Source: Paenochrobactrum glaciei (GTDB lineage: Bacteria; Pseudomonadota; Alphaproteobacteria; Rhizobiales; Rhizobiaceae). Taken from it: a DNA stretch of 64,000 bases. The notes beneath the pieces are model-generated. The model was not told where the DNA came from, did no database searches, and saw only the letters and a program-made list of their open reading frames with translations. Location: contig NZ_BAAADE010000001.1 in assembly GCF_039522165.1 (NCBI RefSeq), positions 806,001 to 870,000 on the forward strand, written 5' to 3'. Made by a program: the position numbers and the translations under genes. Shown one piece after another: positions 35,128 to 44,117 of this stretch; position 1 is the stretch's first letter; the number at the start of each line of letters is the position of its first letter.

Positions 35128-35637
35128 CTATTCCCTGAAACGGCGCCAGCTAAACTCGCCTTTCTGACGTACCGAACCGGAGCCCGGCTGATAATAATGA
35201 GGCGTATCGACCAATTCCCCTGCCTGTAAACGCTTCACAGCCGTTGGATGACGCACTTCCAGCGTATCAAAACCGGAACGCAGCATCAAAGCCGCCTGAT
35301 CAATCAGCACATCGCCTACGGCACGCAGCTCCCCTTTAAAGCCTTGCGCTCGCAAAAGCTCCGCCTTGGAATAAGAGCGCCCGTCATTAAAAGCCGGAAA
35401 ATCCAGCGCAATCAGCGACAATCGGTCAAGGGTAGAAAAAAGCTGCGTGATATCCTCACCCGCTTCCACCCGCACCCCCAATCTATGATTGGTTTGCGCG
35501 TAATAAGCCTCGCCTTCCTGCAACCAGATATTGAGCGGCAACAACACCGCTTCTGCATCTGTCTCCTCAGACAAATCTTGCCGAAACTGATAATCATCCG
35601 GCTTGAAACCATCTGCCGTCCACAAATAAGCACTCAT
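35128..35637 (-). CDS. DUF934 protein of the sulfite reduction operon
   Basis: 169 residues with family strings LPLNIWLQEG, IALDFPAFNDGRSYSKAELLR and GFKGELRAVGDVLIDQ. Always found beside cysH/cysI in Proteobacteria; thought to help sulfite reduction, but the biochemical role is not known. Its start overlaps the cysH end by four bases, so it is the last gene of cysG-DUF2849-cysI-cysH-DUF934. Confidence 0.88.
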   Translation of the reverse strand: MSAYLWTADGFKPDDYQFRQDLSEETDAEAVLLPLNIWLQEGEAYYAQTNHRLGVRVEAGEDITQLFSTLDRLSLIALDFPAFNDGRSYSKAELLRAQGFKGELRAVGDVLIDQAALMLRSGFDTLEVRHPTAVKRLQAGELVDTPHYYQPGSGSVRQKGEFSWRRFRE

Positions 35638-36389
35638 TTAATCGCTCCCTTTTGCTCCAGCTGTTGCGTCAAGCCACTCAAATGAATGCCGCATTCGGTT
35701 TTATCTGAGCCCGCCCAACGTCCCGCGCGCTGATCCTCGCCCTCTTCAACGGGGCGGGTACAGGGCATGCAACCAATGGAGCGATAATTTTGCAAAGTCA
35801 GCGGATGCTCCAGCAGATCATGATGCCGCATATAGGTAATGAGATCATCACTTTGCCAATGCGCCAGCGGATTGATGCGAATGCGCACACCAACCGCCTC
35901 AAAGCTCGGCAAGTGCTGGCGTGTTGCAGCCTGAAACTGTTTGCGTCCTGTCATCCAAGCTTTAAACGGTGCAACCGCCCGCGTCATCGGCTCGACTTTG
36001 CGCAAAAAGCAACAGCGGTCTTTGTCCGTCATCGATAAAGCGCCATAAGGGTCATCACGCCGCAAACTTTCAGTGAGGGGCGTAATATCCTGCACATTTT
36101 GCAAGCCCAATTGTTGCGTCAACTGATGGCGATAATCCAATGTCGCAGTGAAATGCTTGCCCGTATCTAAAAACAGCACCGGAATATTGGGATCAATTTG
36201 CGCCACCATATGCAAAAGCACCGCTGATTCCGCTCCGAAAGAAGAAACCAGCGCCAAGGCTCTCAAACCAAAAACCCTGTGAGCCTGCTCGATAATCACC
36301 TGTGGCTCACGCGCGCCGTGGCTTGCTTCCAGCAAACGTGCCTGTGCCGCCACCCGTATCTCTTGGTTTAGCTGTGGCTCAGGCGGCAT
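35634..36389 (-). CDS. cysH: Adenylyl-sulfate (APS) reductase, thioredoxin type
   Basis: Reduces activated sulfate to sulfite; 251 residues. PP-loop-like SSFGAESAVLLHM, then the iron-sulfur cysteines as CC (DRCCFLRKVEPM) and CxxC (IGCMPCTRP), and the redox Cys near the end in KTECGIHL. The CC...CxxC set binds a 4Fe-4S cluster and marks APS reductases; PAPS reductases lack it. So APS is the expected substrate even though an APS kinase (cysNC) exists. Overlaps both neighbours. Confidence 0.92.
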   Translation of the reverse strand: MPPEPQLNQEIRVAAQARLLEASHGAREPQVIIEQAHRVFGLRALALVSSFGAESAVLLHMVAQIDPNIPVLFLDTGKHFTATLDYRHQLTQQLGLQNVQDITPLTESLRRDDPYGALSMTDKDRCCFLRKVEPMTRAVAPFKAWMTGRKQFQAATRQHLPSFEAVGVRIRINPLAHWQSDDLITYMRHHDLLEHPLTLQNYRSIGCMPCTRPVEEGEDQRAGRWAGSDKTECGIHLSGLTQQLEQKGAIK

Positions 36390-38049
36390 GGGCAGGCTCG
36401 CCGTAAAGGGCTTGCTTGAACGGTTCTGCCCCCAGACGGCGATACGCCGTCAGGAAGGTTTCAGCTGCATCAAGCCGCACCTCCAGATAAGCATCGACCA
36501 GCTTTTCAATCGCATCGACAATATCTTCAGACGAAAAACCCCGCCCGATAATATCACCGATACTGGTATGTGCATCGGCCGAACCACCCAGCGTTATCTG
36601 ATAGAGTTCCTCGCCCTTTTTCTCCACGCCCAAAATGCCGATATGACCAACATGATGATGGCCGCAAGCATTGATGCAGCCGGAAATTTTAATCTTCAGA
36701 TCACCAATATCAAGCTGGCGCTGATGGTCACCAAAACGCTGGCTGATACGCTGCGCCACCGGAATGGCACGCGCATTGGCAAGCGAGCAATAATCAAGCC
36801 CCGGGCAGGCAATAATATCGGTAATCAACCCTGCATTGGCGGTCACCAATTGCTCGGTTTTCAGTGCATCATAAACCGCTTTCAGATCAGCCAAGGCCAC
36901 ATGCGGCAGCACCAGATTTTGCTCGTGACTGACGCGGATTTCATCGAACGAAAAACGCTGCGCAACATCGGCAATCAGTTCCATTTGTTCGGCATTGGCA
37001 TCGCCCGGAATACCGCCAATGGGTTTTAGGGAAATTGTCACCACACCATAATCAGGATGTTTATGACGCGTTACATTTTGCGCCACCCATGCGCTGAAAC
37101 CCTGATCGGCCTTTTGGGCTTGTGCCAATAATACCCAACCTTCAGACCGCTCAGGCAAATCCGGCATTTTGAAATAATGCTGAATGGCATCAATGTCGCT
37201 TTGCGGCAGTTGCAAATCCGAATGTCTAATTGCTTCCCATTGCGCTTCAATTTCCTGTGCCAGTTCGTCAATGCCGGTTTCGTGCACCAGAATTTTGATG
37301 CGCGCTTTATATTTATTATCGCGGCGCCCGTGCAAATTATAAACCCGCACAATCGCCGTGATATAAGTCAGCATATCTTCAACCGGCAAAAATTCACGGA
37401 TTTTGCGCGCCACCATCGGCGTGCGTCCCTGCCCGCCACCAATATAGACACTCAAGCCCAAAGCACCCGCTTCGTTTTTCTTCAGCTGCAAGCCGATATC
37501 ATGCACCTGAATGGCGGCGCGGTCATTATCAGCACCAACAATCGCAATCTTAAATTTACGCGGCAGATAAGAAAACTCCGGATGCAGCGACGACCACTGC
37601 CGCAAAATCTCGGCAAAAGGGCGCGGATCAGCCACTTCATCGGCAGCCGCACCGGCAAAATGATCGGCCGTCACATTGCGGATGCAGTTGCCCGATGTTT
37701 GAATGGCGTGCATTTCCACTTCCGCCAATTCATCTAAAATGGCTGGCACATCTTTCAAGGCCGGCCAGTTGAACTGGATATTCTGTCTGGTGGTGAAATG
37801 GCCATAACCACGGTCATAGCGCCGTGCAATCGAGCCCAGTTTGCGCAATTGCCGCGATGACAAAGTGCCGTAAGGAATAGCGACCCGCAGCATATAGGCG
37901 TGCAATTGCAGATAAAGACCATTCATCAACCGCAAGGGTTTGAACTGGTCTTCACTCATTTCACCAGAGAGGCGACGCTCTACCTGATCTTTAAACTGGG
38001 CAACACGCGCTTTCACAAAATCGCGGTCAAACTCGTCATAACGATACAT
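36379..38049 (-). CDS. cysI: Sulfite reductase hemoprotein (nitrite/sulfite reductase family)
   Basis: Siroheme and 4Fe-4S enzyme reducing sulfite to sulfide; 556 residues. The two repeat halves are present with RQNIQFNWP, SGNCIRNVTAD, and the cluster cysteines in ACPGLDYC and SGCINACGHHHVG. No flavoprotein cysJ is nearby, so reduced ferredoxin or another donor is likely. Part of the operon with DUF2849 and cysG upstream and cysH downstream. Confidence 0.92.
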   Translation of the reverse strand: MYRYDEFDRDFVKARVAQFKDQVERRLSGEMSEDQFKPLRLMNGLYLQLHAYMLRVAIPYGTLSSRQLRKLGSIARRYDRGYGHFTTRQNIQFNWPALKDVPAILDELAEVEMHAIQTSGNCIRNVTADHFAGAAADEVADPRPFAEILRQWSSLHPEFSYLPRKFKIAIVGADNDRAAIQVHDIGLQLKKNEAGALGLSVYIGGGQGRTPMVARKIREFLPVEDMLTYITAIVRVYNLHGRRDNKYKARIKILVHETGIDELAQEIEAQWEAIRHSDLQLPQSDIDAIQHYFKMPDLPERSEGWVLLAQAQKADQGFSAWVAQNVTRHKHPDYGVVTISLKPIGGIPGDANAEQMELIADVAQRFSFDEIRVSHEQNLVLPHVALADLKAVYDALKTEQLVTANAGLITDIIACPGLDYCSLANARAIPVAQRISQRFGDHQRQLDIGDLKIKISGCINACGHHHVGHIGILGVEKKGEELYQITLGGSADAHTSIGDIIGRGFSSEDIVDAIEKLVDAYLEVRLDAAETFLTAYRRLGAEPFKQALYGEPAHAA

Positions 38050-38073
38050 AGTCTGGCCTTTTAAAACGGAGAA

Positions 38074-38370
38074 TTAATAAGCAGGCTTTGCAGTTCCAAA
38101 TGTCACAATGGTCGGGCCGCTCACTCTGATGCGCTCGCGCAGACGCAACGGGCTTAAGCCCTCGTCATTGTCTTCCACCTCAATGACATTGACATCCACC
38201 ACTTCATCAAAAAGCGAGGCTGCGCGCCCTGCCGCTTCCAGCGCTTCCACGGCTTGTGCATGACGCGCAACCAAAGCGCCTTTCAGGTTTTTTTGCCATT
38301 TGCCATCAGCCCCCAGCCACACAGCCACACCATCCAGCAAACGATTGGCAGTCAGAACTTTTACAACCAT
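38074..38370 (-). CDS. DUF2849 protein
   Basis: 98 residues beginning MVVKVLTANRLLDG, with VWLGADGKW and a charged C-terminal half (VIEVEDNDEG, RERIRVSGPT). Constant partner of cysG and cysI in alphaproteobacteria; no known activity. Lies 24 bases from each neighbour. Confidence 0.85.
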   Translation of the reverse strand: MVVKVLTANRLLDGVAVWLGADGKWQKNLKGALVARHAQAVEALEAAGRAASLFDEVVDVNVIEVEDNDEGLSPLRLRERIRVSGPTIVTFGTAKPAY

Positions 38371-38394
38371 GATTTTCGCTCCTGATTTAATGTT

Positions 38395-39837
38395 TCAAGC
38401 CGCAGCAAAATGTTGCTGCCGGCTTAAAGGCTCTGCATTTTTTAACGACGCACCAGCGACCGCCTCGCCGATGATCACCATCACCGGCCCGTGCAAATCT
38501 TCACGTAAGCTTAAGTCCGGCAAATCTTTCAAAGTGCCGTGAAAAAGTCGCTTGTCCTGACGGCTGGCATTTTCAATTGCCGCGACACTCGTATCAGCGG
38601 GCAAACCAGCGCTCATCAAGCGTGAAGCCACATCACCTGCCACACTGCGCCCCATATAAATGGCAATCGTTGCACCTGAGACAGCCAGACGCGCCCAATC
38701 CGGTAAGGTTTCGCCCTGCATGTCGTGTCCGGTGGTAAAAATCAGCGATGAAGCAACACCGCGTAATGTCAGCGGCAATTCCATATCGGCAGCGGCGGCA
38801 AAAGCCGATGTTATGCCGGGCACCACTTCAAACGAAATATTTGCCGCTCTCAGCGCTGCCATTTCTTCGCCTGCGCGCCCATAAATCAACGGATCACCGG
38901 ATTTTAACCGCACCACCTGTTTGCCAAGACGCGCCTCATCAACCAGCAACTGGCTGATCTCATCCTGACTTTTAGAATGGCAGCCTTTGCGTTTACCAAC
39001 CAAAATGCGGGTTGCATCACGTCTGCCCATTGCCACAATTGCTTCCGGCACCAGCGCATCATAAATGATCACATCCGCATTCATCAGCACACGATGAGCA
39101 CGTAGCGTGAGCAAATCTTCGGCTCCGGCTCCCGCCCCCACCAACCAGACATAGCCGGTTTGTTTTTGGGCACTGTGTTGAATGCTGGCATTTTGCAACA
39201 AGATGCGCGCTTCATCATGGGCAGCTTTTTCATTTCCACCTTCGAGTGCCGCGGCAACCCTGCCTTCAAAAAAGCTACGCCAGAAATTGCGCCGTGCTGC
39301 CCCTTTTTCAATCAGGGCATCAGCCTGTGCCCGAAATTGCACCGCCAACCTTGCCAATGCGCCTAATTGCGGCGCTAGCATTCCCTCAATCCGCGCACGG
39401 ATCATTTGGGTTAAAACAGGCCCCGCCCCTTCCGAACCGATAGCAATGGTTACCGGCGCACGATTGACAATGGCAGGGGTCAGAAAATCACAAAGCTGCG
39501 GGCGATCAACCACATTAACCGGAATGTGATGCGCCTGAATGCGCTTTGCCAAAACATAATCAGTTGCTTTGTCACCACTAGCAATAAAGACCAGTTTTGC
39601 GTCGAGAAAATCCGTGTCTTTCACATCACGGGCAAAATTTTCGATGGCTGTTTCACGCAGAAAATCCGCCAGAACAGGTTCAGGATGATCAGCGACAATG
39701 CGGATGCGGGCTTGGGTCTGGTGCAAAAGCCGTGCCTTATTCAGCGCTTCTTCGCCATTGCCGATTACCAGCACCGGCTTGTCAGCAACGCGGAAAAAAA
39801 CCGGAAAATCGGCTAAAAGAGAAACAGATTCTGACAC
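38395..39837 (-). CDS. cysG: Siroheme synthase (trifunctional)
   Basis: Makes siroheme from uroporphyrinogen III: N-terminal dehydrogenase/ferrochelatase (VFFRVADKPVLVIGNGEEA, NVVDRPQLCDF, then APVTIAIGSEGAGPVLT), C-terminal SAM uroporphyrinogen methyltransferase (VWLVGAGAGAEDLLTL, DALVP, GRAGEEMAAL, MGRSVAG). I prefer the GTG at 39837, which has AAAGGGTGGG before it, over the ATG at 39858. It starts the sulfite operon and supplies the CysI cofactor. The 115 bases upstream show no operator I recognise. Confidence 0.94.
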   Translation of the reverse strand: MSESVSLLADFPVFFRVADKPVLVIGNGEEALNKARLLHQTQARIRIVADHPEPVLADFLRETAIENFARDVKDTDFLDAKLVFIASGDKATDYVLAKRIQAHHIPVNVVDRPQLCDFLTPAIVNRAPVTIAIGSEGAGPVLTQMIRARIEGMLAPQLGALARLAVQFRAQADALIEKGAARRNFWRSFFEGRVAAALEGGNEKAAHDEARILLQNASIQHSAQKQTGYVWLVGAGAGAEDLLTLRAHRVLMNADVIIYDALVPEAIVAMGRRDATRILVGKRKGCHSKSQDEISQLLVDEARLGKQVVRLKSGDPLIYGRAGEEMAALRAANISFEVVPGITSAFAAAADMELPLTLRGVASSLIFTTGHDMQGETLPDWARLAVSGATIAIYMGRSVAGDVASRLMSAGLPADTSVAAIENASRQDKRLFHGTLKDLPDLSLREDLHGPVMVIIGEAVAGASLKNAEPLSRQQHFAAA

Positions 39838-39974
39838 TCTACCCACCCTTTCAAACATAAAGAGCAGTATCGCCTAACGGCTAGAGCTTGATAAGAAATG
39901 CGCTTGCGCGGCGGGCCTATGAATAGCAATTGCTTTTCTGCGCTTCCACGCGCGGAAGGTTTTTCATTCCCGAA

Positions 39975-40346
39975 TTAACGGCTCATGAAAAAGGCCGGAT
40001 AATGTGCAGGCCAACGCATAGGGCGCACAATGATGAGATCAAAGCGCAATGAAAGCTGCGCATAATCAGGCTGTCTGGCGAGCCATAAATCGGCTGCCGC
40101 TTCTATGCGGCGCATGGATTGCACATCCACCGCATCCATTGCCGATGCAGTTTGAGCACGCGCTTTCACTTCAACAATCAGCACCTGATTGCCGCGTCGT
40201 GCAATCAGGTCAATTTCGCCAAGTTTGGTGCGATAACGGCGCTCAATAATCCTGTAGCCTTTGAGCATCAAGCTAAAACTTGCCAGAAATTCGGCGCGAT
40301 GTCCTAAGGAAAATGCTGCCTGACGCTTTTCCTTAAATTTATTCAT
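39975..40346 (-). CDS. yraN: YraN family (UPF0102) putative nuclease
   Basis: 123 residues with the restriction-endonuclease-like core: RAEFLASFSLMLKGY, the metal motif KLGEIDLIARRGNQVLIVEVKAR (Glu, Asp and E-x-K), and an RF-LIIV strand near the end. Role unknown in detail. Overlaps rsmI by four bases (ATGA), the usual rsmI-yraN pairing. Confidence 0.88.
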   Translation of the reverse strand: MNKFKEKRQAAFSLGHRAEFLASFSLMLKGYRIIERRYRTKLGEIDLIARRGNQVLIVEVKARAQTASAMDAVDVQSMRRIEAAADLWLARQPDYAQLSLRFDLIIVRPMRWPAHYPAFFMSR

Positions 40347-41245
40347 TCGCTGCTCTTAAGCGCAATCAGCCGCTGATAAAGATCAGACTTTTTCGCGCCC
40401 GTCATACGGGCAGCTTCTGCCGCTGCTTTTGATGTCGGCATTTCCTGAGCGAGTGACAACAGCAACTTGTCCATGTCTTGAGCACTTGTAACCACGGCCT
40501 GTTCTTCCGGCGGCGCCACCAGCAAAACCACTTCACCGCGAATACGGTCTTCGCCATCATAGGTTTCAGACAATTCACGCAAAGGAGCCGTGACAACCGT
40601 TTCATAAGCCTTGGTCAGCTCGCGGCACAAAGCGCCTTCGCGGGTTTCACCAAACACATGCACCATATCACTTAAGGCAGCGGCGGCACGATTAGGTGAT
40701 TCAAAGAAAATCAGCGTCGTATCAATGGCTTTCAGCGCTTCTAACCGCGCACGGCGCTGGCCTTGTTTGGGCGGCAAAAACCCGCAAAACATAAATGTAT
40801 CAGTCGGCAAACCTGTGGCAGTCAAAGCCGCCAGAACGGCAGAAGCCCCCGGAACCGGAACCACTTTGATGCCTGAGCTACGTGCCTCGCCCACCAAACG
40901 AAAGCCCGGATCAGAAACAAGCGGTGTGCCGGCATCAGACACCAGCGCCACACTTTTGCCCTCCATCAGAGCGGCAATCAATTTGGGCCCTGCTTCCGTT
41001 GCATTATGCTCATGATAAGCAACGGGGCGACGTGTAACGCCAAATCGGTCAAGCAATACGCGTGTTACTCGCGTATCTTCACATGCCAGAATATCGGCAC
41101 CGGCAATGGTTTCAATACCACGCAGGGTCATATCGCCTAAGTTTCCGATAGGGGTCGAGACAATATAAAGCGCTGGCTCCAAAGGGCGTGCCCGTTGCGG
41201 AACACCACCAATGACATAATCACGCGATTTAACTTCGTCTTCCAC
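40343..41245 (-). CDS. rsmI: 16S rRNA 2'-O-ribose C1402 methyltransferase
   Basis: Methylates the ribose of C1402 in the decoding centre; 300 residues. The tetrapyrrole-methylase fold appears as LYIVSTPIGNLGDMTLRGIE, ILACEDTRVT, VALVSDAGTPLVSDPG and PVPGASAVLAAL. I choose GTG at 41245 with TTAAGG upstream rather than the TTG at 41269. C-terminal segment matches the RsmI extension (KKSDLYQRLIALKS). Confidence 0.93.
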   Translation of the reverse strand: MEDEVKSRDYVIGGVPQRARPLEPALYIVSTPIGNLGDMTLRGIETIAGADILACEDTRVTRVLLDRFGVTRRPVAYHEHNATEAGPKLIAALMEGKSVALVSDAGTPLVSDPGFRLVGEARSSGIKVVPVPGASAVLAALTATGLPTDTFMFCGFLPPKQGQRRARLEALKAIDTTLIFFESPNRAAAALSDMVHVFGETREGALCRELTKAYETVVTAPLRELSETYDGEDRIRGEVVLLVAPPEEQAVVTSAQDMDKLLLSLAQEMPTSKAAAEAARMTGAKKSDLYQRLIALKSSE

Positions 41246-41287
41246 CAGCAAAAACCTTAAAAAATTCAATCACCGAAGTGAATAACA

Positions 41288-42484
41288 TTATAATGACAGA
41301 TCAGCCACCACTGCATCCAGCAATAATGATCCGGCAGGCGTGGCGCGAATGAAATCATCATTCATGCGTTCAAGCGCTCCCTGCTCGATCAAGCGGTTCA
41401 GGCGGTCTTCATTAATAGTGTGACCAGTCAGGCGCTGATAGCGGCGCAAATCAACCCCTTCACGCAGACGCAAACCCATCATCAGAAACTCGTCGCCTTG
41501 CTGATTACCGTTGAGATGCTCCTGCTCAACAATACCGTGGCCGGTATTTTCAACCCGCTCCAGCCATGTTTCAGGATGTTTTTCGGTAATCGTCACCGTA
41601 CGCGTATCATTTTCAATGAAGCGGCCATGCGCCCCCGGCCCCACACCAACATATTGGCCATAGCGCCAATAAACCAGATTATGCTGCGATTCACGCCCCG
41701 GAACCGCATGATTGGAAACTTCATAAGCCGGAAGCCCGTGCTCGGCAGTCACTCTTTGCGTTTCCTCATAAAGCGCTGCGGCATGATCCGGCTCCGGTGT
41801 CACCAGTTTTCCGGCCTTCCAAAGATTATAAAACTGCGTGCCTTCTTCAATTGTCAGCTGATAAAGCGACAAATGATCGGCGGCCAGTGAAATGGCTTCT
41901 TTCAACTCGTCACGCCAGTCTTCAATGGTTTGGTCAGGGCGGGCATAAATCAGATCAAATGAGAGACGTGGGAAAATCTCACGCGCCAGACCGATTGCCA
42001 CTTTTGCCTCATCGACCGAATGCAAACGGCCAAGACGGCGCAGATCACGATCATTCAATGCCTGCACACCAAGCGACACACGATTAACACCGGCCGCACG
42101 ATAGCCGCGAAAACGATCCGCTTCCACACTGGTCGGATTGGCTTCAAGTGAGATTTCAATATTGTCGGCAACTGACCAACGTTTGGCAATACCATCCAAA
42201 AGCGAAGCAACCGTTGCAGGCTGCATCAAAGAAGGCGTACCACCGCCCAAAAAAATACTGGTAACCGTGCGCGGCCCTGTACGTTCGCGCAGAGTTTCCA
42301 TTTCACGATTAAAGGCGGCTGCAAAGCGTTCCTGATCCACCGGCTGGTGGCGCACATGGCTGTTGAAGTCACAATATGGGCATTTGGCCATGCAAAACGG
42401 CCAATGCAGATAAATGCCAAAAGCATTTTCCCCATCAGAGGTTGCGATCGGGTGCTGCAAAGCCTGCGCGGTGTTCAGTTCCAA
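41288..42484 (-). CDS. hemW: Heme chaperone HemW (radical SAM)
   Basis: 398-residue radical SAM protein formerly called oxygen-independent coproporphyrinogen oxidase-like; now known as a heme chaperone. Cluster motif CMAKCPYCDF near residue 31, FLGGGTPSLM, SLEANPTS, GVNRVSLGVQ and the C-terminal HemN domain. No ATG lies before the conserved region, so a TTG at 42484 is the likely start. Located between rsmI and rdgB on the same strand, a common alphaproteobacterial order. Confidence 0.92.
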   Translation of the reverse strand: MELNTAQALQHPIATSDGENAFGIYLHWPFCMAKCPYCDFNSHVRHQPVDQERFAAAFNREMETLRERTGPRTVTSIFLGGGTPSLMQPATVASLLDGIAKRWSVADNIEISLEANPTSVEADRFRGYRAAGVNRVSLGVQALNDRDLRRLGRLHSVDEAKVAIGLAREIFPRLSFDLIYARPDQTIEDWRDELKEAISLAADHLSLYQLTIEEGTQFYNLWKAGKLVTPEPDHAAALYEETQRVTAEHGLPAYEVSNHAVPGRESQHNLVYWRYGQYVGVGPGAHGRFIENDTRTVTITEKHPETWLERVENTGHGIVEQEHLNGNQQGDEFLMMGLRLREGVDLRRYQRLTGHTINEDRLNRLIEQGALERMNDDFIRATPAGSLLLDAVVADLSL

Positions 42485-42511
42485 ACTTTTTAATACCTAT
42501 TTTCAATAAAA

Positions 42512-43159
42512 TTATTCGATGCCCAATAGATCACGGGCGAAAAGCTGGAAGGCACGGGCACGATGCGAGAGCGCATGTTTGTCACCCGGTTTCCAGCCAT
42601 GTTTTTCCTGCGCGGTCATCTCGCCAAATGTCTTGTCATAGCCATCCGGCAAAAAGACAGGATCAAAGCCAAAGCCCAATTCACCGCGTGGTGGCCAAAC
42701 CAGCTGACCTTCCACTTCGCCGCGATAATACTCAGCTGAACCATCAGGCTTAGCCAGACAAATCACCGACACGAAACGGCCTTTACGTTGTTGCGGTTCA
42801 GTGGCACCTTTAGCCTGCATAGCATCTTCAACCTTGCCCATTGCCATGGCAAAATCACGGCTGCCATCAGGCAATTCTGCCCAATTAGCGGTATAAACTC
42901 CCGGGTTTCCGTCAAGTGCATCAACGACAAGGCCTGAATCATCAGACAAAGCCGGCAATCCTGTGGCGCTGGCCGCAGCATAGGCTTTGATATAAGCATT
43001 TTCTTCAAATGTGGTGCCGGTTTCATCAGGCTCCGGCAGTCCGAGCTGACCGGCAGACTGTGTTTCAAAACCGAATGGCCCCAACAGATCATCAAATTCG
43101 CGCAGCTTTCCTGCATTATGCGAGGCAACGACCAGCTTGGTTTCTTCAAGTTTTTTCAT
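42512..43159 (-). CDS. rdgB: Non-canonical purine NTP pyrophosphatase (ITPase)
   Basis: Removes dITP, XTP and similar from the nucleotide pool; 215 residues. Motifs VVASHNAGKLREF, TFEENAYIKA, ALSDDSGLVVDALDG with the catalytic Asp, GFGFDPVFLPDGYDKTFGEM, and HRARAF. Follows rph by 39 bases. Confidence 0.95.
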   Translation of the reverse strand: MKKLEETKLVVASHNAGKLREFDDLLGPFGFETQSAGQLGLPEPDETGTTFEENAYIKAYAAASATGLPALSDDSGLVVDALDGNPGVYTANWAELPDGSRDFAMAMGKVEDAMQAKGATEPQQRKGRFVSVICLAKPDGSAEYYRGEVEGQLVWPPRGELGFGFDPVFLPDGYDKTFGEMTAQEKHGWKPGDKHALSHRARAFQLFARDLLGIE

Positions 43160-43198
43160 AGTTTCAGCACCACATTCAAATTTTTATCAATCAGACAA

Positions 43199-43915
43199 TC
43201 AGGCTACAGCCATTTTCTGCAAAGAAACCAGACGGTTTACGCCGGTTTTGGCCAAAGCCATCAGATTGGCAAATTCTTCTTCGGAGAAAGGAACACCTTC
43301 AGCCGTACCCTGAATTTCAACAATGCCGCCTGAACCGGTCATAACGAAATTCGCATCGGTCTGAGCGGCTGAATCTTCCGGATAATCCAGATCAAGCACC
43401 GGTGTGCCTTCATAAATACCGCAGGAAATTGCAGCAACATGGTCTTTCAGCACTTTGTCGAGCTTGACCATCTGACGGCTTTCCATCCAGCGCAGGCAAT
43501 CATGCAGCGCTAGCCAGCCACCGGTAATCGCCGCGGTACGGGTGCCGCCGTCAGCCTGAATAACATCGCAGTCAACAGTAATCTGAAACTCGCCCAAAGC
43601 CTGCATATCAACAACCGCACGCAGCGAGCGGCCGATCAGACGCTGGATTTCCTGTGTGCGGCCACCCTGCTTGCCAGCGGCTGCTTCACGGCGCATACGG
43701 TCACCTGTTGAACGTGGCAGCATGCCATATTCCGCAGTGACCCAACCTTTACCGGTATTACGCATCCAGCCCGGCACTTTTTCTTCCAAGCTTGCAGTGC
43801 ACAGCACATGTGTATCGCCAAATTTGACGAGGCAAGAGCCTTCCGCATGTTTGGAAATACCACGCTCGAAAGAAACAGCCCGCATTTCATCGGCTGCACG
43901 ATTGGATGGACGCAT
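43199..43915 (-). CDS. rph: Ribonuclease PH
   Basis: Phosphorolytic 3' exoribonuclease trimming tRNA ends; 238 residues from MRPSNRAADEMR (43915), which gives the usual length; the ORF runs 16 codons longer. Motifs GDTHVLCTAS, EYGMLPRST, RTQEIQRLIGRSLRAVVD with the phosphate site, DCDVIQADGGTRTAAITG. Divergent from hrcA. Confidence 0.95.
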   Translation of the reverse strand: MRPSNRAADEMRAVSFERGISKHAEGSCLVKFGDTHVLCTASLEEKVPGWMRNTGKGWVTAEYGMLPRSTGDRMRREAAAGKQGGRTQEIQRLIGRSLRAVVDMQALGEFQITVDCDVIQADGGTRTAAITGGWLALHDCLRWMESRQMVKLDKVLKDHVAAISCGIYEGTPVLDLDYPEDSAAQTDANFVMTGSGGIVEIQGTAEGVPFSEEEFANLMALAKTGVNRLVSLQKMAVA

Positions 43916-44045
43916 AAGATTTAACCCCGATTCATATAAGAAGTTTCTGCTTTTAAGCCGCAATGACGCAAATAGAAAGGCATTTCACAAGCCAGTTTTT
44001 ATCATAGCCTTTACACAACTGTTTTAACAGTTTCATTCAAAGTCT

Positions 44046-44073
44046 TTGACCTTGGCACTTGCCACCTTATATT
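44046..44073 (+). promoter_or_regulatory. Candidate promoter of hrcA-grpE
   Basis: TTGACC, 16-base spacer, TATATT, then AAGGAG. It lies 45 bases before hrcA. No CIRCE inverted repeat is visible here, so autoregulation by HrcA at this site is not supported. Confidence 0.5.
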
Positions 44074-44117
44074 TAAGGAGCGACATCACATTTAGGCACA
44101 AGGTTTAAGGCGGGACG

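Noticed and set aside
43916..44117. CIRCE element before hrcA
   Set aside because: TTGGCACTT occurs, but the inverted partner GAGTGCTAA is absent; an ordinary promoter explains the sequence.
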